Notes under the pieces: model-generated | What the model saw: the letters and a program-made list of their open reading frames with translations, nothing else | What the model was told of the DNA's origin: nothing | Databases searched by the model: none | Source: Myxococcales bacterium | GTDB lineage: Bacteria; Myxococcota; Polyangia; Fen-1088 | Assembly: GCA_003153875.1 (NCBI GenBank) | Contig: PMBY01000469.1 | Location: 915 to 11,559 of the forward strand | Direction: 5' to 3' | Length of the DNA: 10,645 nt | Part shown: positions 1 to 5,781 of the stretch, one piece after another | How the letters are laid out: each line of letters begins with the position of its first letter | How positions within the stretch are numbered: the first letter of the stretch is position 1 | Position numbers and translations under genes: made by a program

Positions 1-498
1 GAGGCCTACAAGATCGCGATGAAACGCAGCAACGGTCCCGTCGCTGTCATTCTGACCCGGCAGAAAACCCCGACCTTCGATCGCAGCAAGCTGGCCTCGG
101 CCGAGGGCGTGCAGAAAGGCGGCTATGTGCTGTGCGACGCACCGGCGCCGCAAGCCGTGATCATGGCTACCGGCAGTGAGGTCGCGGTCGCGCTGGCCGC
201 GCAGGAGAAGCTGCTGGCCCAGGGCATTCGGGCGCGCGTGATATCGTTGCCCTCGTGGGAGATTTTCGCGGCGCAAAGCCCCGAGTACCAAGACTCGGTC
301 ATCCCGCGCGCCCTCAAGGCGCGGGTGTCGATCGAGGCGGGCGTCACGCTGGGCTGGCAGCGCTGGCTGGGCAGCGAGGGTGTCGCCATCGGCATCGATC
401 GCTTCGGAGCGTCAGGCCCAGGCGGGGTCTTGATGAAGAAGTTCGGATTGGACGCGGACGCAGTTGTCCGCGCGGTCACAAGTTTGGTGCAAACATGA
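1..498 (+). CDS. tkt: Transketolase, C-terminal part (5' end outside the window)
   Basis: This is the last 165 residues of a transketolase, a thiamine-diphosphate enzyme that moves two-carbon ketol units between sugar phosphates in the cytoplasmic pentose phosphate pathway. The reading frame is open from base 1 (EAYKIAMKRS...), so the ATG at 19 is internal and the true start lies upstream. Visible family marks are the end of the central pyrimidine-binding domain (GPVAVILTRQKTP) and then the C-terminal domain with MATGSEVAVAL, a RVISLPSWE segment, VSIEAGVTLGWQRW and the signature IGIDRFGASGPGGVLMKKFGL. Most transketolases read FGASAP here, so the GPGG is a small variation. The TGA at 496-498 overlaps an ATG at 495-497 in the frame of the next gene, but that ATG is probably not used. 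The assignment is firm for the family; a dedicated isoform (for example of the Calvin cycle) cannot be excluded from this fragment. Confidence 0.95.
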   Translation, partial: EAYKIAMKRSNGPVAVILTRQKTPTFDRSKLASAEGVQKGGYVLCDAPAPQAVIMATGSEVAVALAAQEKLLAQGIRARVISLPSWEIFAAQSPEYQDSVIPRALKARVSIEAGVTLGWQRWLGSEGVAIGIDRFGASGPGGVLMKKFGLDADAVVRAVTSLVQT

Positions 499-522
499 AG
501 AACATCGGACGATCTCATATGG

Positions 523-539
523 GAACCCTGAAAGGGTTC
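523..539 (+). terminator. Stem-loop downstream of the transketolase gene
   Basis: GAACCCT (523-529) pairs perfectly with AGGGTTC (533-539) around a GAA loop, 24 bases after the transketolase stop. No T-tract follows, so it is not a classical intrinsic terminator. It may end or protect the transketolase mRNA, or be part of the repeat cluster that begins just after it. Confidence 0.35.
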
Positions 540-584
540 GCTCTGCCCTTCGGCCCCCCACCCGCCACCACCCCCCGCTCGCTT

Positions 585-650
585 CCCCCTTCGGGGACTT
601 CGGGACCTGCACCTTCCCCGCCACACCCGCTCGCTACGCTCGCGCCCTCG
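585..650 (+). repeat. Intergenic hairpin/palindrome repeat, copy A
   Basis: A 19-base block at 585-603 (CCCC-TTC-GGGG hairpin followed by ACTTCGG) is identical to 7272-7290. The similarity continues through TCCCCGCC (615-622 here, 7307-7314 there) and a GC-rich imperfect palindrome that ends in CCCT (645-648). The same order, hairpin then spacer then GC palindrome then CCCT, is found on the minus strand at 1294-1435. It reads as a copy of a dispersed, non-coding intergenic repeat, REP-like in style. The gap 499-677 holds this, the stem-loop at 523-539 and nothing else recognisable. Confidence 0.7.
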
Positions 651-677
651 CGCTCGGCCTCGCCATACCTTCCCACG

Positions 678-1298
678 ATGGTACGCCACGCGCAGCGCTG
701 GCGAAGCCGGCGGGCTCCCCACGCGACTTTTCTAGTCGCCACGTTCGTGATCTGCGGACTGACAGCGACGGCTCGGGCCGAGGACGAGCGGCCCGGCGTC
801 TTCACCTACGCCTACCAGGGTCTGGTGGTGGGGGGTGGAACCGGACTGGCCGCGGGCTACCTGGTCGCTCGCGAAGGCGGCCTGCATTCCTCGGACTGGA
901 AGCCCATGGTCTACGGCGTCGGCATCGGGGCGCTGGTGGGGAGCGGGATCGGACTGACCCTGGGTATCATCGACGTCACGCGGGACAAGCCGGGCCGCGC
1001 CCACTATGTCTTGCGCGACATGGCCTATGGCGTGGGCTTTGGCGCCACCGTGGGAGCAATCGCGGGCGGGCTCGCCGCGATTTCGACCAAGAAGGCCGAG
1101 CACATTTTGTTCGGCGCATCCATCGGCATGCTTTCAGGAGCCGTTCTGGGCTGCGTGGTGGGATTTCTCGAGGGCGGACATGCTCGCGGCCACAGCGAAC
1201 TCGATACCGACAACCAGCGTTTCGCCCTGTCGGTCATGCCAGTGGTTGCGGCAGACGGCAAGCTCGCCTACCTGCCGGCCCTCTTCGCCCGATACTAG
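678..1298 (+). CDS. Exported glycine-zipper protein of unknown function
   Basis: A 206-residue protein with a Sec-type signal peptide: Arg-rich start (RWRSRR), hydrophobic core (TFLVATFVICGLTA) and a probable cleavage site ARA|ED at residues 34/35. The mature part holds four Gly-rich hydrophobic segments (about 47-64, 78-98, 117-135 and 143-165) with small-xxx-small spacing, as in YGVGIGALVGSGIG and YGVGFGATVGAIAGG. This is the glycine-zipper pattern of tightly packed membrane helices. A short polar C-terminal tail follows and ends in LPALFARY. The start at 678 is chosen because the signal peptide follows it; no good ribosome-binding site is visible. An in-frame ATG at 495 would overlap the transketolase stop but would add 61 Pro-rich residues encoded by the intergenic repeat, which is unlikely. 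The TAG stop lies inside a palindromic repeat. Location is probably a membrane or the cell envelope. No function can be assigned. Confidence 0.75.
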   Translation: MVRHAQRWRSRRAPHATFLVATFVICGLTATARAEDERPGVFTYAYQGLVVGGGTGLAAGYLVAREGGLHSSDWKPMVYGVGIGALVGSGIGLTLGIIDVTRDKPGRAHYVLRDMAYGVGFGATVGAIAGGLAAISTKKAEHILFGASIGMLSGAVLGCVVGFLEGGHARGHSELDTDNQRFALSVMPVVAADGKLAYLPALFARY

Positions 1299-1435
1299 GG
1301 CGCGCGCGAAGCGCGCGGGGTCAGGTGGGGTGGGCTGTCCGTCCCGACGTCCCCTTTGGGGACTAGGGCGCGTGCGAAGCGCGCGGGGTGCGCTGTCCGT
1401 CCCCAGGGAACCAGGGCTCGCGCGATAGCGCGAGG
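1294..1435 (-). repeat. Tandem palindromic repeats (family of copies A and B), reverse orientation
   Basis: A 28-base block at 1294-1321 recurs at 1362-1389 with one mismatch, and the GCTGTCCGTCCC segment that follows is shared too (1334-1345 and 1392-1403). There are three GC palindromes: 1301-1317 (7-bp arms, GAA loop), 1369-1385 (7-bp arms with one G-T pair, GAA loop) and 1417-1434 (CTCGCGC/GCGCGAG, GATA loop). Read on the minus strand, each is followed by CCCT. A further hairpin GTCCCC-TTT-GGGGAC sits at 1349-1363. The first unit includes the stop codon of the glycine-zipper gene. Stable stems here could also act as a transcript end for that gene, although no T-tract is present. Confidence 0.75.
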
Positions 1436-1612
1436 CGCTGCGAACTTCTTGAGCCGTCGGACTTCCCACAGGCACTGCTTTGGGGGTAATTGTTTAAAGG
1501 GGCAGCGTCCCGCCCAAACGGGTCATTTCGGAACGCTGTTTCGGGCAAGGATGCGGCCCACTCCCGAAACTTTGAGAATCACGATACCGCATCGCACAGG
1601 AGTCTTCCCACC
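1436..1612 (+). other. Leader of the esterase operon
   Basis: Together with the repeat before it, this fills the 314-base gap 1299-1612. It holds the only AT-rich patch in the gap (about 1487-1498), but I see no convincing -35/-10 pair. A perfect 8-base inverted repeat, GTTTCGGG at 1538-1545 and CCCGAAAC at 1563-1570, is separated by 17 bases. It could be a stem in the 5' untranslated region or an operator; this is a guess. The promoter of the operon most likely lies here, since this is its largest upstream gap. Confidence 0.35.
1598..1602 (+). promoter_or_regulatory. Ribosome-binding site of esterase gene 1
   Basis: AGGAG lies 10 bases before ATG 1613. It fixes the start there rather than at the in-frame TTG at 1490, and the lipoprotein signal peptide begins exactly at 1613. 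Confidence 0.8.
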
Positions 1613-3034
1613 ATGCAAACCCGTCTCACCCGAGTCTTCGCTGGCGTTTTCGTACTCGCTGCCTTTTCCCTGCTGGGCTGCAGCTCCACCAATTCTCCGC
1701 CCGGCGCTGGAGGAAGCAGCGGCGGTGAGGTCACGTCCACCGGAGGGGTAAGCGCAGGCGGCACAACCGCAAACGCGACCAACACGGGAGGTGCTCTGCC
1801 CAGCGGTGGCACATCTGCATCAGGTGGGGAGTCGCAGGCCGGCTCGGTTGCTCAGGGCGGATCGAACACGGGTGGCGCTGTGACCAGTGCCGCTGGGCAA
1901 ACGACAGTAGGTGGCAGCGTGGCGGGCGGCAGCGTGACCGGCGGCAGCGCCGCGGGCGGCAAGTCCGCGACTGGTGGGGCCGCGACTGGCGGCAGCGCCG
2001 CGGGCGGCAAGTCCGCAACTGGTGGGGCCACGGCTGGCGGCAGCGCCGCGGCTGGCAGCGAGACCGGCGGCAGCGCCGCGGCTGGCAGCGTGGCCGGCGG
2101 CAGCGTGGCTGGCGGCAGCGCAACAGGTGGAGGAGTCACCGGGGGCACGACGAGCACCGGTGGAGCTTCCACTGGAGGCGCGGGAACTGCCGGCAAGACC
2201 TCAACCGGCGGCTCCACGGGTCCCACGGGTGGCTCAGCCACGGCCGGAAAGACTTCGACGGGCGGGACTACCACCGGCGGAAGTACAACCGGTGGAACCA
2301 CGGGTGGCGGCACCGGCAAGATTACCATCTGGATGTCAGGCGACTCCACCATGTCGGGCTCGGGCTGCACCGGCGGCGGCTGGGGGGACCAGTTCGGTTC
2401 GTGTTTCAACAGCAATGTGACCGTCCAGAACAAGTCGGTGGCCGGCCGGAGCATTCAAACCTGGCTCTATGAAAAGAACGTGAGCAGCACGATGACCAAC
2501 GGCGAGTGCGCCCTGACCGCCACCACCTATTCGGCCAACTGGACCGCCATGCTCGACGCGAGCACCGGCATGAAGGCGGGCGATTGGCTGTTCATCGAGT
2601 TCGGAATCAATGACGGCGACGGCACCTGTCCGCGGCACGTCGGCACCACCCTCTTTCAAACCTACCTCACCACCATGGCAAAGGCGGCCACTGACCGAGG
2701 CGCGCACCCGATCTTCCTCACGTCAACCAGCGCCGTCGCCTGCAACGGCTCCACCGCCCAGGCCAACCGCGGATTCGGGCCACAGACCAAAGCCACCGGC
2801 ACAGCCGACAACGTTCCGGTCATCGATATGACCGTGCTCACGGCTGCCCTATACACCAGCGCCGGCCTGTGCCCGAACAGCAATGACTACAGTTCAACCA
2901 CAAGCAAGGTGGGCTTGTTCTTCTGCAACGATCACACGCATTTCGAGGCAGCCGGCGCCCTTCAGGTCGCCAAGACCGCCGCCCAGGCGCTCAAAGACCA
3001 GAACATCCCGCTGGCGTCCTACCTCGTCAACTAG
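1613..3034 (+). CDS. CE12-like SGNH esterase lipoprotein, paralogue 1
   Basis: A 473-residue lipoprotein. Residues 1-23 are a lipoprotein signal peptide with lipobox LLGC (lipidated Cys23, followed by Ser, so no Asp +2 retention signal). About 24-235 is a Gly/Ser/Thr/Ala linker of TGG, GGS and GGK motifs. About 236-473 is the SGNH hydrolase head. Catalytic motifs are GDSTM (nucleophile Ser245), SVAGRS (oxyanion Gly block), EFGINDG (Asn333) and DHTHF (Asp440, His443). These and the overall order match rhamnogalacturonan acetylesterase-type family CE12, which removes acetyl groups from pectic polysaccharide. Family heads are of similar length. The actual substrate is unknown; another acetylated glycan or a general acyl ester is possible. 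It is the first of four adjacent paralogues, 30 bases before the next. Expected on the outer membrane, with the head held away on a flexible stalk. The head has seven Cys, six of them shared by all four copies, which suggests disulfides. Confidence 0.88.
   Translation: MQTRLTRVFAGVFVLAAFSLLGCSSTNSPPGAGGSSGGEVTSTGGVSAGGTTANATNTGGALPSGGTSASGGESQAGSVAQGGSNTGGAVTSAAGQTTVGGSVAGGSVTGGSAAGGKSATGGAATGGSAAGGKSATGGATAGGSAAAGSETGGSAAAGSVAGGSVAGGSATGGGVTGGTTSTGGASTGGAGTAGKTSTGGSTGPTGGSATAGKTSTGGTTTGGSTTGGTTGGGTGKITIWMSGDSTMSGSGCTGGGWGDQFGSCFNSNVTVQNKSVAGRSIQTWLYEKNVSSTMTNGECALTATTYSANWTAMLDASTGMKAGDWLFIEFGINDGDGTCPRHVGTTLFQTYLTTMAKAATDRGAHPIFLTSTSAVACNGSTAQANRGFGPQTKATGTADNVPVIDMTVLTAALYTSAGLCPNSNDYSSTTSKVGLFFCNDHTHFEAAGALQVAKTAAQALKDQNIPLASYLVN
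1940..2095 (+). repeat. In-frame tandem repeats in the linker of paralogue 1
   Basis: Two 48-base units (1940-1987 and 1988-2035, three mismatches) encode a 16-residue GGSAAGGKSATGG-type repeat. Two 30-base units follow (2036-2065 and 2066-2095, two mismatches) and encode GGSAAAGS plus two variable residues. Unit lengths are multiples of three, so copy-number change keeps the frame. Confidence 0.85.
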
Positions 3035-3049
3035 CGATCACATCGCCTT

Positions 3050-3061
3050 GGAGGTTCCTCC
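3050..3061 (+). promoter_or_regulatory. Ribosome-binding site of esterase gene 2, within an inverted repeat
   Basis: GGAGG (3050-3054) is 10 bases before ATG 3065. It is followed directly by TTCCTCC, so GGAG can pair with CTCC around a GTTC loop. The stem is only 4 bp, but it would cover the ribosome-binding site. The sites of genes 3 and 4 share GGAGGTT but lack the CCTCC half. Confidence 0.6.
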
Positions 3062-3064
3062 GCC

Positions 3065-4348
3065 ATGAAGAATTTCCCCTCCCGAATTTTCACAAGCGTT
3101 TTCGCCGTCGCGGCCTTTTCGCTGCTGGGCTGCGGCTCCGGAAACAATTCCCCGTCAGGCGGAGGAAGCCAAGCTGGCGCAGTCACAGCTTCCGGCGGCG
3201 TGAGCGCCGGTGGCGGCGCGTCGACGAGTGCGCCAAGTTCGGGAGGCACCACGAGCCAGGGCGGTACACCTGAGACGGGTGGGCAGACTCAGTCACCAGG
3301 TGGCTCGGCGGTTCAGGGTGGCGTGGCTACTGGCGGGAACGACACAGGTGGCAGTGAAGCTGGTGGCAGCGACACCGGCGGCAGCGTAATAGGTGGCAGT
3401 GTAACAGGCGGAGAAGTCAACACTGGAGGCGAATCGACCGGTGGCAAGACCAGCGCGACCGGCGGCAAGACCGGCGCGACCGGCGGCAAGACCGCCGCAG
3501 GCGGGACGACCAAGGCCACCGGTGGAACTCCAACTGGTGGCGTGACCACGACGGGAAGCGTCCCACTCGGTGGCGGCCTGGGCAGCAGCGACGGCACGAC
3601 CCCCATCACGGTGTGGATGTCGGGCGATTCCACCATGCAAGGCGATACCATTGACACGACTGCCTGTGGCTCCTGCCCATGCGGCTGGGGGGCTCAGTTC
3701 TCCACTGTGTTCAATAGCAATGTGAAAGTCATCGACCGTGCGGTGTCCGGGACGAGCATCAAATCTTGGCTCTACGCAAACGTGAGCACCCAGGCGGACG
3801 CCAGCGGCGAGTGCACTCTGACCAACACGAACTACTCGGCCAACTGGAACGCCATGCTCGATGCGAACGCGGGCATGAAGAAGGGCGACTACCTCATCGT
3901 CGAGTTTGGCATCAACGACGGCAGCGACTGCAGCAAAGGTCGTCACGTCGGCATTGAACTTTTCAAGACCTACCTCACCACCATGGCGAAGGCGGCCAGT
4001 GACCGAGGCGCGCAAGCAATCTTCTTGACGCCAACAAATGCGATTGGCTGCACCGGAAGCACGGCCCAGACCAACACGCGTGGTCAATACCCGGCTGCAA
4101 CCATAGCCGCAGGCGCTGCGGCTGGCGTGCCGGTCATCGACGTGACCACGCTCTCGGCTGCGCTGTACACCAGCGCTGGCCTTTGCCCGAACAGCGCTGA
4201 CTACACGTCAACCACCAGCAAGGTGGGCCTGTTCTTCTGCGGCGATCACACGCATTTCGAAAAGGCCGGTGCCCTTCAGATCAGTCAAATGGTTGGCAAG
4301 GCTCTCAAAGACCAGGGGATTGGGCTGGCGGCCTACCTTCTCAACTAG
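3065..4348 (+). CDS. CE12-like SGNH esterase lipoprotein, paralogue 2
   Basis: A 427-residue lipoprotein with the same plan: signal peptide with lipobox LLGC (Cys23, then Gly), a shorter Gly-rich linker (about 24-180) and an SGNH head. Catalytic motifs are GDSTM (Ser189), VSGTS, EFGINDG (Asn284) and DHTHF (Asp394, His397), as in rhamnogalacturonan acetylesterases of CE12. The start of the head differs from paralogues 1 and 3: a Cys cluster (ACGSCPCGWG) follows the nucleophile, and paralogue 4 has a similar one. The C-terminal tail (EKAGALQI...GIGLAAYLLN) is nearly identical to that of paralogue 3, and 26 bases are identical at DNA level (4313-4338 and 5713-5738). ATG 3065 is supported by GGAGG 10 bases upstream. 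The gene lies 30 bases after paralogue 1 and 44 before paralogue 3, consistent with one transcript. A surface-exposed deacetylase is inferred; the substrate is unknown. Confidence 0.88.
   Translation: MKNFPSRIFTSVFAVAAFSLLGCGSGNNSPSGGGSQAGAVTASGGVSAGGGASTSAPSSGGTTSQGGTPETGGQTQSPGGSAVQGGVATGGNDTGGSEAGGSDTGGSVIGGSVTGGEVNTGGESTGGKTSATGGKTGATGGKTAAGGTTKATGGTPTGGVTTTGSVPLGGGLGSSDGTTPITVWMSGDSTMQGDTIDTTACGSCPCGWGAQFSTVFNSNVKVIDRAVSGTSIKSWLYANVSTQADASGECTLTNTNYSANWNAMLDANAGMKKGDYLIVEFGINDGSDCSKGRHVGIELFKTYLTTMAKAASDRGAQAIFLTPTNAIGCTGSTAQTNTRGQYPAATIAAGAAAGVPVIDVTTLSAALYTSAGLCPNSADYTSTTSKVGLFFCGDHTHFEKAGALQISQMVGKALKDQGIGLAAYLLN
3440..3502 (+). repeat. 21-base in-frame tandem repeat in the linker of paralogue 2
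   Basis: Three units (3440-3460, 3461-3481, 3482-3502) encode GGKTSAT, GGKTGAT and GGKTAAG. The first two differ at two bases and the third is more diverged at its end. Confidence 0.8.
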
Positions 4349-4377
4349 CAAGATTCGCCTCAAACCACCGAGGCTGT

Positions 4378-4382
4378 GGAGG
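4378..4382 (+). promoter_or_regulatory. Ribosome-binding site of esterase gene 3
   Basis: GGAGG is 10 bases before ATG 4393, the same spacing as in gene 2. It favours that ATG over the in-frame TTG at 4387, which would be only 4 bases away. Confidence 0.8.
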
Positions 4383-4392
4383 TTTCTTGGCC

Positions 4393-5748
4393 ATGAAAGC
4401 GTTTCTCTTCCAGATCTCCGTCGGCATTTTCGCATTCACTTCGCTCCTGGGCTGCAGCTCCGGAGGCGGCGGCAATCCGGTTGGTTCTTCTGGAGGAAGC
4501 CAAGCTGGCGCGACCACGGCCACTGGCGGGGTGAGCGCCGGCGGCACCACGGCCGCCTCGACGAGCGCGGCAAGTTCGGCTGGTGCTACCAACAACGGCG
4601 GCACCCTCCAGACTGGCGGGCAGACCCAGTCGCCAGCCGGTTCGCTGGCTCAAGGCGGTTCCACGGTCGGTGGCAGCGAGACCGGCGGCAGCGTGGCAGG
4701 TGGCAGTGCGACGGGCGGAGAAGTCACCACCGGCGGCGAATTGACTGGCGGCGTAGCCACCGGCGGCAAGTCGACAAACGGCGGATCCACCAGTGCCTCC
4801 GGCGGCGCTGCCACAGGCGGCAAGACGACTGCCGGCGGCTCCATAAGTGCGTCCGGCGGGGAAGCCACCGGTGGCAAGACCACGGTCGGCGGCTCCACCA
4901 GTGCATCTGGCGGCGCCACTACGGGCGGCAAGACGACAATGGGTGGAACTGGCTCGGGTGGCACGACAACCGGCGGCACAACGGCGCCCCCGATTGGTGG
5001 CAGCCTGGGCAGCAGTAACGGCACGACCCCCATCAAGGTCTGGATGGCAGGGGACTCCACCATGTCGGGCTCGGGTTGCGATGGCGGCGGCTGGGGAAGC
5101 CAGTTCGCTTCTGTGTTCAACAAGAACGTGACTGTGGTCAACAGTTCAGTGGCCGGTCGGAGCATCCAGACGTGGCTCTATGATCCCAACGTGGGCGCGA
5201 TGGGCGCCGACGGTGAGTGCACTGTCAATCCGAAAACCTACAACCCGCGCTGGACCGCCATGACCAACCCGACCACCGGGATGAAGCCCGGCGACTACTT
5301 GTTCATCGAGTTCGGCATCAACGACGCCACGACCACCTGCGAGACCGGAAAGACTCGCCACGTCGGCAGCGCGCTTTTCCAAACCTACCTCACCACTATG
5401 GCGCAAGCTGCCAAGGACATGGGCGCGCAACCCATTTTCCTGACGTCGATGAGCGGTCTGCAGTGTTCCGGCAGCACGGCCCAGCCCAACCGCGCCTTCG
5501 GGCCCGAAACCAAGGCCGCGGGAGCGGCGGACAACGTGCCGGTCATTGATGCGACCGTGCTCTCGGCAGCGCTGTACACCAGCCTTGGCCTATGTCCGAG
5601 CAGCGGCGTGACCTCGGGCGTGTCGGGCGCCTTCTTCTGCAACGACACCACGCACTTCGAAAAGGCCGGCGCTCTTCAGATCGCGCAGATGGTCGGCAAA
5701 GCGCTCAAGGATCAGGGGATTGGGCTGGCGGCCTACCTGGCCAACTAG
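4393..5748 (+). CDS. CE12-like SGNH esterase lipoprotein, paralogue 3
   Basis: A 451-residue lipoprotein. Signal peptide with lipobox LLGC (Cys21, then Ser), Gly-rich linker (about 22-213) and SGNH head. Motifs are GDSTM (Ser222), SVAGRS, EFGINDA (Asn310) and DTTHF (Asp418, His421). The middle His of the usual DHTHF is Thr, but the catalytic Asp and His are kept, so activity is expected. It lacks one segment near the C-terminus: the NSxDYTSTTSKVG stretch of the other copies is replaced by a shorter SSGVTSGVSGA. The first part of the head (SGSGCDGGGWG, SVAGRSIQTWLY) is closest to paralogue 1. The linker is closest to paralogue 4: both share ASSAGATNNGGTLQ-like and GGQTQSPAGS-like stretches. 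The head has six Cys, all shared with the other copies. It sits 44 bases after gene 2 and 33 before gene 4. Predicted surface-anchored carbohydrate esterase; substrate unknown. Confidence 0.88.
   Translation: MKAFLFQISVGIFAFTSLLGCSSGGGGNPVGSSGGSQAGATTATGGVSAGGTTAASTSAASSAGATNNGGTLQTGGQTQSPAGSLAQGGSTVGGSETGGSVAGGSATGGEVTTGGELTGGVATGGKSTNGGSTSASGGAATGGKTTAGGSISASGGEATGGKTTVGGSTSASGGATTGGKTTMGGTGSGGTTTGGTTAPPIGGSLGSSNGTTPIKVWMAGDSTMSGSGCDGGGWGSQFASVFNKNVTVVNSSVAGRSIQTWLYDPNVGAMGADGECTVNPKTYNPRWTAMTNPTTGMKPGDYLFIEFGINDATTTCETGKTRHVGSALFQTYLTTMAQAAKDMGAQPIFLTSMSGLQCSGSTAQPNRAFGPETKAAGAADNVPVIDATVLSAALYTSLGLCPSSGVTSGVSGAFFCNDTTHFEKAGALQIAQMVGKALKDQGIGLAAYLAN
4777..4938 (+). repeat. 54-base in-frame tandem repeat in the linker of paralogue 3
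   Basis: Three consecutive 54-base units (4777-4830, 4831-4884, 4885-4938) encode 18-residue repeats of the form xGGSxSASGGxxTGGKTT. They are diverged at wobble positions, so they are not brand-new duplications. Confidence 0.85.
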
Positions 5749-5769
5749 CAGAATTCCCGTCGAGTTATT

Positions 5770-5774
5770 GGAGG
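5770..5774 (+). promoter_or_regulatory. Ribosome-binding site of esterase gene 4
   Basis: GGAGG is 7 bases before ATG 5782, slightly closer than in genes 2 and 3 but with the same GGAGGTT core. Confidence 0.75.
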
Positions 5775-5781
5775 TTCCGCC

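Noticed and set aside
495..677. N-terminal extension of the glycine-zipper gene from the ATG overlapping the transketolase stop
   Set aside because: The extension is Pro-rich, encoded by an intergenic repeat found elsewhere, and would bury the signal peptide.
1470..1500. Possible sigma-54 or sigma-70 promoter before the esterase operon (GGCAC...TGCTT and an AT-rich patch)
   Set aside because: The GG/GC spacing does not fit sigma-54, and no -35 hexamer stands at a suitable distance from the AT-rich patch.
1852..2454. Long minus-strand frame rich in Pro and Val opposite the linker of paralogue 1 (similar ones at 3313-3657, 4650-5165, 6000-6473 and 7415-8131)
   Set aside because: They are the complement of Gly/Thr/Ser-rich coding repeats in GC-rich DNA. 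They have no domain, no start signal, and lie opposite well-supported genes.
4777..4938. Regular 54-base repeats as a CRISPR-like array (also 6187-6348)
   Set aside because: The repeats are directly adjacent with no spacers, in frame, and encode the protein linker.
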